64,000 bases of DNA, from NCBI GenBank assembly GCA_033439685.1, contig JAUEDM010000001.1, positions 7,378,001 through 7,442,000 on the forward strand, given 5' to 3'. The notes beneath the pieces were generated by a model. That model was not told where the DNA came from. It worked only from the letters and a program-made list of their open reading frames with translations, and did no database searches. This stretch comes from Apodospora peruviana. Its lineage: Eukaryota; Ascomycota; Sordariomycetes; Sordariales; Lasiosphaeriaceae. Positions 24,004-35,390 of this stretch are shown here, piece by piece (the first letter of the stretch is position 1; each line of letters opens with the position of its first letter). The position numbers were made by a program, and so were the translations under genes.

Positions 24004-25894
24004 CTTGCTAGAATGCGAAGTTGCACTAGGTATCTATGCTTGAGAAAGAAGTCAGCTCATCTGTCGACTGAATTGTTCGCTCGCGGGCTCGGGTACAAAA
24101 TTGGCACCTGAGAATGGATGTCTCGCAGCGAGGGCCTTCTTCGGGGTGTGTTCCAGTCAGGCAGTTCCCTTGTCAAAGAAAACACTCAAGTAGGCAGTCT
24201 TGTCTCCAGTGCCAAGGTATGATACGAAGAGTCCCAAAGAAGCCTCTCGGCGATTCCTCGGACTAGACGTGAATCTGCAGGGTGAAGCGCAACAAAGGCG
24301 ATGCAAAAGATTCAACTGGATGTAGTACGTGAGGTGGGTAGGGAACAACTAGACAGGCGTGCTTGTATGGGATTGATGAAAGGAAAGAACGAACCTTGGA
24401 GTTGAAAGGCCGACGATGACACTTGAGGGGGATTTGACGAAGGCAGCTGCTGAGGCCGATCGACCGCAGGAAACAAATTGCTTTTCCAATGACCACACCT
24501 TACGAGAACGGAGTTGGGAGGAGAACTCGAGGAATGGTGCCTTAAAATTGTTCCAAGGTAAGGTCAGTCAGGTAGGAAGGACGGAAGGAAGGAATGTGGA
24601 AGAATGGAGGGGGGACGAGGGAAGTGGTTGAATATTTGGCAGACACCGCGATAGTGATATGATAGGTAAGGTAGGTAGGTAAGCACAAGTTGCAAAATGA
24701 AAGAACAACCGTGTGGGAGAGAGGGCAAGCGGTATGGCGCGACGTGAGACTGCGATGCGTACGGCAAGGAAGAAAGGATGGAGGGGATAGATGCACACAC
24801 ACTCGTTGACTTACCTCTTTACTGTGGACTGGAGATGCTCCGGTCGACGATCAATCCGACAAGTTTCCAGGATAGAAAGCCCGAGTAATGAGACTGTCCT
24901 CTATGGTGCGAGGAAGGAGAAGGCAGGAAGTTGATCGATGTGGTGGCCAATACAAGGTATTTATCGGTTGGAGGGGAAGGTGCTAGAAGGGGCCCCTTCC
25001 AAAACAACAAGCGGCAGCCAGCAGTGTGGGGCGGCACCTCCTTCCCCGGCGACGGCCAGGTTGTGGATAGACCAGCCCGACCTCGGTGGAGTTGGGAGGT
25101 GTACACAGTATTGAAGGTACCGTAAGGTAGCCAACAATACCAGCTGCCTGAGACTTTGGGGAAGGGTACAGCGGGATACGTTTCGAGGGCAGCGATCTCA
25201 CCCCCCCAAGTGCTAGATGCCCGTTGGTGTTGCGGCTCTGTCCCTGCAAGCACACACGAGATGACCCATATGGCTGATGAACAGGCATCCGTTCCAAGGC
25301 ATCGAGAGGGATGGAACCACCAGGAAGCCTGTCTGGCCTGCTCAACTCCAGGCAATACAACCTGAAATACTCCCACCCCCAGTACACAATTCGATATCGC
25401 TCTCATTAAATGCATATTCAATATGACTGAATAGAGACGGAAGTGTTTGTCGCCCATAAATATCCGCCCGCGTCTCGTAGGGCAAATCTGAGGCTCACCC
25501 CTTTTCCTTCTCCGTCACCATATCAATGCGTGGGTAGGTAGCAACCTAACCTGTCACACAATCCTTCGAACCAGCTGGTTAGAACTAACAGCGATTCCAT
25601 TAGGGTGAGGTGCCCTGATATCCTCGACACGTTAATTTTTTCTTCACATCGCTCTCGCCGGTGCGCCGACCGGGCTGTGACCCAGTCTGAAAGGCGGTAT
25701 CCTGAAACATATCAGAAGGTGAGAGGTCAGCTATTGAACAATGGATGGTATAAGGCAGAGGCTTCCATGCAGTATTTATGTGAGAAAATGATAGAGCCAG
25801 AACAGAGACAATAATTACCCTATGTACCCGAAACCGAAGATATCACCGAGCCTCGGAAAACATATCAAAACCGCCTGACGCCCGACCTGCCTAA
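24004..25894. other. Helicase leader/promoter region with purine-rich tract
   Basis: About 1.9 kb lies between the Ipi1 stop and the helicase start, both minus strand. On the coding strand there is a good donor (AG then GTAAGTCAAC, first base 24814) and an acceptor after a CTGAC branch site (last base 24034). This suggests a 781-bp intron in the 5' leader. A GGAAGG-rich tract lies at 24575-24630 and a GTAGGTAGGT motif at 24661-24682. Three overlapping open frames at 24542-24802 are only the pyrimidine tract read in different frames. Confidence 0.45.
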
Positions 25895-27056
25895 CTAACT
25901 GCTACTAATCTCAAGCCCAGGTCTCCTGCCCCTATTATCGCCATTTAACACCTTATCAAGCATAGATGCAGATCGTCCGACCGCACCGCCCTCCCTCTTT
26001 GCGCCATCCATACCCGTAAAAATGGCGCCCTTCCACTTCGCCTCAAAGACGCGCTGTCTCGACAACCGATCGGGATACATCTCGCTGTCTTCGTCCCTTG
26101 GCGTGCCAAACAAATTGAGATACGCAAACGGATTCGCTGTCTCGGGCAAGCGATAGATGTTGTCCCAGTACCGCCCTGGATCGTAAGGCGTCGGAGTCTC
26201 CGGTCTGAACCCTACCTCCAGGAATTTCGCCAGAACCGCGATCTGCCTCGCCTGCGCCTCAGGTATACCCTTCTTCGTCGCCACGCCCATCGTGGTCTTG
26301 GACGCCGACGTCCACCCCTTGCTCACCACGGCCGAGCCAACGCTTGGGTTCCAGCCCAACATGGAGCTGAAGCTGTTCAACGTCTTGAGCCAGCCACCCG
26401 GGCATGACACGACCTCATCGCCAGCAACCTCGAGGAGCCACTCCATCACGTTGAGCGTATCGGCGCGAATGTCCGCGGACAAGTGTGTCATGCCGCCGCG
26501 GATATACATGAGGATTTTCTCTACATGCGGCCCGACCTCAGCCTGGGGGAGAACGCGGAAAAGCTTCAGGAGCTGGGTGCGCACCGGCCCCGAGCTGTCC
26601 GACAGCAGGGGCAGCAGCTTGGTCAAGAGGCCTGCCGTGCCGACGGGGTTGTTTGGCGGGTTCGCCGACAGTTGGTTGATCATGTAGGAGAGCGCATCGC
26701 GTCTCTGGTTGTCAGACTTTGCCGTGATGGCCGACCCAAGGGTCTGTCTGAACTGCGCCGGCTTGTCGGCCGCCTCATCGGCATGACTGACTGTCTGCTG
26801 GTTGACAACGATGGCTGCGGGTTTTTGGTGAGTTTCAACGTAATACTACCAAAAGGACCTCCCTGGATGATTCCTACATTTAGACTTGAAACTGGTGTCG
26901 GTAAAATTGGCAGCTTTTGCCTTTGCCTTCCCGACTTTCAACTTGGCTTTCTACAGGAAAGGCTATTTAGCAGCAGTTCAATACTTGGATGTCAGAGAGA
27001 ATTCCTACCTGAAAGTCCTTCTTCTTTTCCTTCTTCTTCCTGTTGCTGGAGCCCAT
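25895..27056 (-). CDS. IPI1: Pre-rRNA-processing protein Ipi1 (TEX10-like)
   Basis: Three exons on the minus strand: 27056-27009, 26950-26878 and 26814-25895. The product is 346 residues. The tiny first exon encodes a basic start (MGSSNRKKKEKKKDFQ) and the second continues KAKLKVGKAKAKAANFTDTS. This Lys-rich opening followed by TDTSFKSK is characteristic of fungal Ipi1. The third exon holds the armadillo-like helical part (RRDALSYMINQLSANPPNN, LLTKLLPLLSDSSGPVRTQL, HVEKILMYIRGGMTHLSADI). Ipi1 works with Rix1 and Ipi3 in the nucleolus and nucleoplasm on the pre-60S ribosome, removing ITS2 and recruiting Rea1. Length matches fungal orthologues. The gene is divergent from the roadblock gene, with about 550 bp between starts. 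Confidence 0.88.
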
Positions 27057-27608
27057 TCTGGTTGCATTGGGTCACTAAAGAGATGAGACAGGGACTTTCT
27101 TGAATAATATGAGATTTAAATCGACAGCATGCTCACCCCGGACACCTCGAAAGACGTGAAGAGTGGGGCTGGGGCGGTTATGGGTGGAAATATTTTGGCG
27201 GTATGTTGTGGCAGAAACCGAAGTGGTTTTGGGCATATGGATTATTACATATCCATACCTAGGTTACGCCTTTTGGGTAAGAAATACGAATACCCCACCC
27301 CTAACGCTATGGGGTGTGTGTTCCATACTGTATTCCGTACAGTACTTATCCTTGCTCACATCAAGCGGGGACATCGAGGTACCTCTGGCAAGTAATCCGT
27401 ACCTATCCTTTGACAGCTTTGGCATGAAGCTCTTATTGTGTAACAATCAGGATGGAGAGAGCCCAAACCCAAGCACTCACCTCTCAATCTCAGGTCCAAC
27501 AATAAGTGTTTCCTCATTACCCGCCAGCTCTACTGCCCTGAGCATATATCGCGAACAACCCAATAGACTCCATTTGCTGTTGTTTACCTCTTATTCTTTT
27601 GAGACAAC
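27057..27608. promoter_or_regulatory. Divergent promoter region, IPI1 / roadblock gene
   Basis: A spacer of 552 bp lies between two start codons pointing away from each other. Open frames across it start before, and are not in frame with, the roadblock ATG. I see no separate gene. Confidence 0.45.
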
Positions 27609-28165
27609 ATGTCAGACCCGGCTTTGGTACGTCCCCCTGTGCAATCAAGACGCTACCTGCACAGCTCTGGCCTTCCTTGCTGACAGGCCTACCAGATCAC
27701 CGGCTCCGATGCTCTGGAGGAGTTCATGGGCCGCCTCTCCAAGAAGGCCGGTGTCAAGGCAGCAATCGCTCTTGACCGCGCCTCGGGCGCAATACTCAAG
27801 ACGACCGGGCAGATAACGTCCATTCGGAAAGCAAAGCCCACTGGCTCTTCTTCCCTGCCCACCCAGGCGACCGGGTCATTTTCGAGCGAAGCTGCAACAT
27901 CGAGCGCATCAAGTCCAGATCAAGCTGCGGAGGAGCTTGCAGCTATGGTCTGGCATTTTGTCAATGCTGCCGGCGGTCTTGTGGAGGAGCTCGATACCGA
28001 GGTATATCATCGATGGGTCATTTAGCACAACGCTGGCATCTCGCGGCTGACAACGTGCAGGACGAATTAAAACTATTACGGCTACGCACCAAAAAACAGG
28101 AACTCGTCATCGTGCCGGATGCAAAATATTTGATGATTTCTGTTCTCGATACCCGTCCGGCATGA
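27609..28165 (+). CDS. Roadblock/LC7-type dynein light chain
   Basis: Three exons, 27609-27626, 27696-28001 and 28061-28165, giving 142 residues. The first exon is only 18 bp (MSDPAL). A CTGAC branch site at 27679-27684 sits 12 bases before the chosen acceptor at 27695. An alternative in-frame CAG at 27686 would add AYQ but lies too close to that branch site. The product shows the roadblock fold pattern: a first helix (GSDALEEFMGRLSKKAGVKA), strand ALDRASGAILKTTGQI, an inserted Ser/Ala loop, helix AAMVWHFVNAAGGLVEEL, then the strands LRLRTKKQELVIVPDAKYLM and ISVLDT. Roadblock chains dimerise on the dynein intermediate chain and help minus-end transport of nuclei and vesicles in hyphae. A Ragulator-type role is possible but less likely. 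Confidence 0.85.
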
Positions 28166-30019
28166 GGGGCCAGCCTGATGAGTTGAGGGTTGGGAATGCG
28201 GACGCGTACTTATGGAACAGACGGGTTGGTTCATCTATCTGCGACAGGCACTTCGTCATGGTTGGCAAGACGCGACTTATGAGTTTGGCGCGTCTCCTCG
28301 ACGACGGCTGTGCTGTGGTTGTGCGGACAGACCTGGGTGGAAAGGAACTTGGCGGGCGTGCAAGGCAATTGGCGTTGGTTGGAGCCTATCATACCCCGAG
28401 ATTGCAGCGTTTGTTTGAAGCGGCTGATAAGTGAAGGCATCTGACGGCAAGTTGCAGTGAAAGCCGATCTATATCACCCCCAATCTGACCCGTTCTTCCG
28501 GGACAAGTGGACGACTCGGAGAAGAAGGCGGGCCAGTGGAGTCAGCGGGATGCGCCGTTGAGGCTCCGCGTTCATCCGTCAGCGGTGATCCGTTTCATAT
28601 GTTCGTGGATTCTTAAGGACCTCGAAGCATTCAGCCTATCGCACTTTGGGAAATGAAGTAAAATTTTCCCTTTGTGCTTTCTTAGGTGAGATCTAAGCCT
28701 AATCAATGACTTTTATCGTACTCCGTATGCCCAAAAGGAGAGAGCTGTGTCCACGGTGCCCCCGCCCGCCCTTGGCGAATGCCACGGTTGTCACCAAGCG
28801 GCCTTCTAGACCCCATTGTTTGGCTCGTCATAATATGTATAGTAACGGCCGTTGCACCAGAGCACGTGCAGAACCATGGCATACACGCCTTGACGAAAAC
28901 CCCTCGATCTCGCTTCAGATCTCCAGCTGGGACTTGGCAAGTACTATCGTCTCGCCTACAAGCTGTTTGTATGGAACTAGGTCTGCCCTAAGAGTGGCTG
29001 CGACTTTGATATGAGCCAGACTAATTAGTGTAAAACCGGTATTCGCAACGTGGTGCAGAGAAGCTTTCGAAACAGGGCCTGGTGGGCCAGACTGGTCTTT
29101 GTTGTCTGAAGGATTCGTTGCTGAGCCCAATAGAACTCTTTTCCTTGATAGGACCTCGATTGTGTCAGCCAGTCAGCAGTTTCCAGGAACAGTCTAATTA
29201 GTACTACGGTGCAGGTACATATTTCCCAAGATTGCATGGCTGCTTTTTGGGATCCGAAACAAGTCAGCCCGGCGTATCAACCCATCAGCGCATCAGCGCA
29301 TCACCATTATGCTGTGCGTTCCTGCTTCGCAACTGGCTACTGGACGTGTTGGAAACTTGGAGGGCGCAGCTAGGTTCGCAGCTCGCCCTGCACCCAAAAC
29401 AGGAATTATCTCTCGCATTCGGCAGGATGATGCGATGGGATGCGTTGGCCTCTCCGCAGCCTCCGGGATGTGGAAGGTAATGGAGTGGGCGCTCATAATA
29501 ACCAGCCTCTGTTAAGGTTTGTGATTGGAATAAGATGCCTGATATCGCCAGCCATTGGTCTCCCGCACAATCTGGCTACTATCGATGATATAACTAGTTG
29601 CCCAAGGTGATGCCTGGATCATGGATGGAGACATGAGACAACTCCGGAGCTTCCTGTGCCCTCGACCTAACTAACTGTCACCTAACTTAGGGACTGCTGG
29701 ACCTTACCTTACCTTCCCGCCCTGCCGCCTTACCTACCTCAGGTAGGTACGTACATAGGTAGCTCTGGCCCACAGCTTTCTTTCTCTGCTCTCACCATCT
29801 CTCGAACTTGGTAAGGTGTGTAATTGCTATTCCATTTTGCTTCAAAGCTTGGGCTACTCAACTATTAAAGCATCGTACTTCCCTTTCACGTCCGACCTTT
29901 TGCGCCGTTGCTCATTTGGCTGCAGGAACCCGCCACCAACTCCCCCGCAGTGCAGGTGCTCTCGCCGCTACTCTAATGAGACCACCTCGGCCGCAGCTGC
30001 TGGCGTCACCCTCTAAACG
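28166..30019. other. Gene-free region with clustered ACCTA/TAGGT motifs
   Basis: About 1.85 kb follows the roadblock stop. An ATG frame overlapping that stop (28162-28434) shows no domain. Near 29700-29765 is a dense cluster of TACCT and AGGTA units (ACCTTACCTTACC, TACCTACCTCAGGTAGGTAC) about 260-320 bp ahead of the next gene. This is probably its promoter. Confidence 0.45.
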
Positions 30020-33000
30020 ATGCCCTCATTCTCGCTGCTGAGGAAGTCGCCCCGGGACCCCAAGAAGCAGATCGCCAACCTGAACTCCACACCCGCGGCT
30101 GCCGTGGAAGAAGACGGCCGAAACAGAAATGGAAACGCGAATGGCAGCAGCAGCCCGGCAAGCTGGGGAAAGAACGACCTCTCCAACTCCTTGCCCACTC
30201 TCACTCAGGCTGGAAGTGACGATGGGGAGAGGAAGGGACGTCGAGGGTCCCGAAGAGACCGGGACCTATTACAGGACCTCCGCAGCATGAGCAGACTGGT
30301 CGGGAAGGCGGTATCGACCCCTCAGCGGGGAAGGCGGGCGAGTTCCTCGCCGCCCCAAGGCCAAGCTCACCGTGATGCAGCAGTGGTAAGAGACACTGAA
30401 TTCCATTATCCCATACCTCAATTGGCTTCCTCTCCAGCCGGCAAGGGCGCTTCCACTTCGTTACCTGCCTCCATACCTGGTAGCTCCTGGATGTTTCTGT
30501 CTCTTTGCCATCACACCACTATACCCCGATTCTGCTGAACTCACCTGTTTGGGTATAGATGCAAATTCACTACTTACTTGCCTACCTAGGTAGACTTGTA
30601 ATTGCATCCTACAGTCCCATTTGCCATCGTTTCTGCTCACTCTTCCCTCTACGTGGTTGCCGTGGGTCGTGGACTTGACTTGGATCCCGCCGGGCCGCCG
30701 TTGTTCACGCAGCCAGCCGCCGATGGTTCCCCGCTACCCCAGGTTTCGGGCCTGTCGTCATTCATCGAGCTTACCTTCCCTCTGAATTATATCCAACACC
30801 AATGTCATGTCATACCACATGAACTAGCCATGCACTTGTGAAGCTATTGACTGACCATTCGTGATACCCATCAGGTCTCTCCGCTGCCAGCCTCAGAGAC
30901 ACCAACACCGCTCTCACCACGCTCCCCCGTCAATCCTAATAAGCCACTGCCGTCACCTCCACCGCCCGGCAGTGAGCAGACACGGGACCCGCCAGCGAAG
31001 CCTGTCCTCCGGCTGGCTCGCATCATGGCCACCTTGACCGAGTCCGAGATCGAGAAGCTCTTCTCCGGAGCCCCACAGTACTTCTGCCGCTCCGAGGGCC
31101 ACTACACCGGGGCCCCACACCCGTCGGTGGCGTTTCCTTGGGACGAGAAGCTTGAGATCCGGGACCTCACAGACCACACTCAAATCGAAGACCGGGCGTG
31201 GGGGTGTGTCACGGCATGGCCACATATCACTCGCGATGTCCAGGGTGATCGTTCTGCCGCCAAGAAGGCATCCGAGGAGAAGAGGCGGGCGCATTTCTAT
31301 CCACGATGCCGCGAACGGCCTAACATGTTGAGCATGGGAGGCCTCGAGAAAGGTAGCGTGGGTTATCAAGCCGCCTTGGAGCTTGCTGTTGCCGATGCTC
31401 TTCAGGAGGAGCAATGGGGGTTCGAGACCATGGGGACCAGAACGCTCGTGGTAGTGGAGCAACGCCAGAAGATGCTTACTTCGAAAGACGGCCTCCGCCA
31501 CATGGAGGAGAACTTGGTTTTGGAGCAGCTGATCAAGAATGGCCGGAGGTATAGCGAGCGGCACCCGCGCGAGCGTCGTGTCTCGAGTGAGCTTTACAAT
31601 GAGTTGTTCCTCCAGATACTTCATCCGCCCACGAAGGTGCTCGATCACAGCGACCCTTACAGCCTCTCGGTACAAATCTCCGCCCTTGTCAAAGTTTTGG
31701 CAGCCCCGAACATGTGGATAGACTTCTCTCATGTCGAGTGGAGGATAAGGCTTGGCCAATTGCTTTGGGGCAACCCCCTGGAGGATGAAGTGGATGATGG
31801 CTTGTCGGTCCACTCTACCGATTCCGCTACTGAGGTTCATGAGGAAAGATACTGGCTTCTTCTCCAGATCCTACTAGCCTGCGAGCTCCTAGTCAGGTTG
31901 GATGCTATTACTGAAGGTGAAGAGCTTGGAATCGAAAGCATTAGACCAGCAGAGATCCGCCGTTTTGAAAAAGATGCGAACAAATCTGTCAAGTGGTCGC
32001 TACATCTTGCTAGGGCATGGTTGGAGAATATCGATGTGGTCAAGACCGAGCAAACAGAGCTGTCGCACCCCGAGCCTACCGGATGGCTAGCGACGCTCAC
32101 CAAACGCATGTCATTGTCCCGTGAGCATGGAGCTCATCACACTCGTGGACCCGTGTATGCGATCAAGGGGAAGCATGTTCAACGCCAAGTCGATGGCTTG
32201 ACTCACTTTGCACGAAAACTAAGGTGGCCTGACGTCGACTTCCAGCCTTCAAAGGTAGCAGACAACTGCCGCAGCGTCACGGAAGGGGCCCCTCTCAACA
32301 CTCCATTGGCCAGCCCTAACAGTCGGGGTGGTGGAAGCCACCGCTCTTCGTATTTTGGTGATAGTACATCAGATACCAAGGCCAAGCACACGCCGGCCAG
32401 ACGAAGAAAAATATCAGCAGCGCTTCATCCCTCCGGGTGGCTTTCTAAGAGTTATGTGTCCGGTCTCATGCTGCCTGGTGAAGGACTGTCTCATTTTCTG
32501 ATGGCGACACTGTTGGAGAACGATCCGGATGCCATGGAGAGACTCGGCCCAATGGCAAATCTGTGCGGAGGTTTTGTCTACTACGGAAAGAGCTTCTGGA
32601 GTACAGCATGCATTGTCGGTCGTGTTCTTGCAGCCGGCAAAGGTTCTGCGGAGTGCATGGGATGGATATCCAGTGATATCACGCCTCAGGGGCTGGGTGA
32701 TGGCTGGGTCAATATTGCGGTTGAGGAAACGGAAGGTGAGAAGGCTCTGCTCTGCTCTGTCCAGGAGGCAGTGGCCGAAAAATTGAAACTGACTCAATGC
32801 ATAGAGGATGTCCAGTTGGTGGATAGGAGAGCACGTATTTGGGGCAAGCAGGCTATTGAGCGATCGTCCCACGTCCTTGGTGATGCAGATCCCGCGTCGG
32901 TTCTTCCCGCCGACTTTATCATCCCATTTGAGAACATTTATAAGGATAAAGCCCCTCCAAATATTAGAATAGAGCTGAAAACTCTGGCGCTTTGGGCTCC

Positions 33001-33895
33001 GGTTGACTCTGTACACACCACCCCAACGGAGGAATATGGAATGACCCCCCTTACAGAAACCAGCCAGACTCCGGAAATCCATACCTATCCGGCAGCAATA
33101 ACATTTACGGTTACGCAGGTCGATTCCGCTGAGGAGAAAGAGTATACCTACGCCTTGGCGAAAGACATCAACTTTGTGACGGCCCATCCTTGTGTTCCTT
33201 CGCAGCATGTCAAGATTCTGAAGTCACCTTCCAGTCCGACCATCCAGCAAGTGGACCTCTCTGGCTCGGTGGTTACTAGCGGTAAGGCCGCCAGTATGGT
33301 TGGTATGTATGCCCGTTCTTTCATAGAACAGGTTTCTACAGCAACTAACATACATGCTTCAGGTCACCCACTCCACAAATACTACACATACACGGCCCTT
33401 CACCTGTCAGAGCTCCTAGCGAAGCAGGACTTTTCCCTCGAAGCGATGTTAGGTGACTACCCATCGACTGCTCACCGTCCTAGCCTCACGCCTGCATCGA
33501 CAAAGAATGCCGCCAAGGTGCTGGTGATTGACTGCATCACGGGCTTCAAGTCGCTCCCACAAGAGCACGAGATACCCCTATCTCCTGTTATCAGCCGCAC
33601 GGGTGGCAACATATCGGCATCGGCTCACTCCCCACATGGTTCCGAGTCTGTTGTTGGGTCCAGCCCTGGAGAGAATGGAGGGGTGTTTAGCGCTGCCTTT
33701 GAGAGTGCGTCCAAGAAGATGCATTCAGAGACCCGGAGAAGGCAATTTGGATCGGACGTGGAGATCCTCGTGAGGGCGTTTTGTGCAGAAAAGGGGTGGA
33801 ATGCGCTGATCAGTCGCAGACGGAGGGGGTGTTTGGCTTGTGCGATTCGTGAGGCCGGGGCGTTGGGATTAAAGGTTATTCTTCGAGTGGACTGA
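30020..33895 (+). CDS. Large conserved fungal protein of unknown function (possibly a DUF8004-type family)
   Basis: Exon 1 is 30020-30385 and exon 2 is 30875-33895, joined in phase 0 across an unusually long intron of 489 bp with a CTGAC branch site. An optional third splice removes 33303-33362 (60 bp, in frame, ACTAAC branch site), giving 1,108 instead of 1,128 residues. Residues 1-170 are basic, Ser/Pro-rich and probably disordered (MPSFSLLRKSPRDPKKQIAN). From about 172 a conserved block starts MATLTESEIEKLFSGAPQYF and continues with HPSVAFPWD, RPNMLSMGGLEKGSVGYQAA and NMWIDFSHVEWRIRLGQLLW. A second part near 32460-32740 holds GLSHFLMATLLENDP and GFVYYGKSFWSTACIVGRVL. No catalytic motif is recognised. 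I recall this architecture only as a fungal domain of unknown function, so function is unassigned. Confidence 0.82.
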
Positions 33896-34469
33896 TTGCA
33901 TGATTTCGGGATTAAAGAACATACTCGATCGAGGTAGGTATAGAGGCCATGCGTGAAGGAGTATGTGTTAGAAGCAATTGTACTTCTGTGTACTTTGAAC
34001 GATGCAAGGGCCGGGCCGGGCTGGGAAGGTAGAGACAAGGAAAAGGAAAAGGATGAGAGATGATGTACACTGGTGTGTCGTATCATCATTACACACGATA
34101 TGATGTTGATGGAAAAAGCAGCGAGCTTCCTTATCTTCTGTACATGCATACACGCGGGTAGGCACCTATACATAAAAGGTTCTTTCAGGTGGAAAAATTC
34201 AACAATAAATATGCTAGCAATATGTGCACTAATTCCTATCCGCGAGATTTATTTGCTGTACATGCCAAGCCGGGTTATATAAAGGGTCCCAACCCTGCCA
34301 GAGCACCACCCACTCCGAGATGATGCTACCGACCCACCAACTCTGAAGTCTAATTGCGTATTCTCAACTCACTAGGCGCGTTCTCTGCGTTCTTTGACAT
34401 CTCACATCTCACATCGGGGGCATGAAGCAACCAATACGCCACGACCCGACAACCATTCCAGGTATATCA
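33896..34469. other. Convergent intergenic region
   Basis: This holds the 3' ends of the unknown-function gene and the CREG-like gene. A GAGGTAGGTATAG motif lies near 33932. The rest is AT-rich with no gene. Confidence 0.45.
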
Positions 34470-35390
34470 TCAGAGGTCGTAGTTATTATTACCCCCTTGG
34501 ACCCTCCATGCTCGAGTCGCCCGTTCTGGCACCACTGGCACACCCGGGGCGGCGGCCTCCCACTCCTTCCACCCTGCTTTCTCCCCAGGCAGCTGGATAG
34601 CCTCCCACTCGGCCCGAGTCACCTTGTTCCACTCTTCGACGGGGATCCAGCCGATATAAGCGCGGTCGCCGAAGCCGCCGACCCAGTAGACCTGCTCGAC
34701 CACGAGCCTCACGAAATGCGACTCGTGGATCCGGCTGCCAGGGAGCCAGTAGCGCGCGTCGGGGTGCGCTTTGACAAAACAGCTGGCCAGCTCGGCGCCG
34801 ACTTTGTCTTTTGTACTGCGATCGTCGCCGCCGGGTATGAGCTCGACATGGCCTAGCAGGGAGAAGCGTGGGAGGTTGGCGGCCGAGTAGGGGACTGGCT
34901 CATATTCGTCGTCGTCGTTATCGTCTTCCAACAAGCCAAGATAGTATCGGATTCTGTCTATGAGAGAAGCGGATTTGATGCGCTTTGCAGGCGGGTGTGG
35001 CGGCGTCCATTGCACGGCTAGACTGACATTGCTGCCGGCAGCTATGTTCTTGAAGCTCGTCTCGATGGTGATGGCTAGAAGAGTCGGGTTGCCTTGGTCG
35101 TCGCCCTCGCAATCGGAGATGTACTCCATCAGCCCGTGGGGCATCCCGCCCAATCCCGCCGGACGGTTCTCCTGTGTCGAGCTGCTGCCTTTATCGTCGT
35201 CTGGAAACACTGTCGCGAGGGTTCCCAGGGGCGTGAGAGCGAGCATGCGCCGGCCCATGACGGCCGACTCGTAGGAGGTCGGAATCCGGTGGTCGGCTGC
35301 TCTGGGCCGAGGTTCCCGGAGTGGTGCGACAGCTTCTGCTGTGCAGCAGGAGGCAGCGACGAGGAGGAGGGAGATGGATGTTGACTTCAT
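34470..35390 (-). CDS. Secreted CREG-like (PNPOx split-barrel) protein
   Basis: Single exon on the minus strand, 306 residues, with ATG at 35390-35388. A signal peptide covers about residues 1-20 (MKSTSISLLLVAASCCTAEA). Family-type segments follow: MGRRMLALTPLGTLATVFP, GMPHGLMEYISDCEGDDQG, a strand with ITIETSFKNIAAGSNVSLAV, LPRFSLLGHVELIPGGDD, then HPDARYWLPGSRIHESHFVR and IEQ-like VVEQVYWVGGFGDRAYIGWI. This matches the secreted CREG branch of FMN-binding-split-barrel proteins, which usually do not bind flavin well. The animal protein is a lysosomal or secreted glycoprotein. In fungi the role is unknown. One N-glycosylation site (NVS) is visible. The family call is fairly sure and the function is not. 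Confidence 0.8.
   Translation of the reverse strand: MKSTSISLLLVAASCCTAEAVAPLREPRPRAADHRIPTSYESAVMGRRMLALTPLGTLATVFPDDDKGSSSTQENRPAGLGGMPHGLMEYISDCEGDDQGNPTLLAITIETSFKNIAAGSNVSLAVQWTPPHPPAKRIKSASLIDRIRYYLGLLEDDNDDDEYEPVPYSAANLPRFSLLGHVELIPGGDDRSTKDKVGAELASCFVKAHPDARYWLPGSRIHESHFVRLVVEQVYWVGGFGDRAYIGWIPVEEWNKVTRAEWEAIQLPGEKAGWKEWEAAAPGVPVVPERATRAWRVQGGNNNYDL

Noticed and set aside
24542..24802. Three parallel minus-strand frames
   Set aside because: All three come from one pyrimidine-rich tract, which lacks stops in several frames.
28162..28434. 90-codon ATG frame overlapping the roadblock stop codon
   Set aside because: No recognisable feature, and a fungal gene beginning inside another's stop would be unusual.
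30953..31840. 295-codon minus-strand frame
   Set aside because: Antisense to the unknown-function gene, and no family is recognised.
32414..33208. 264-codon minus-strand frame
   Set aside because: Antisense shadow of the same gene.
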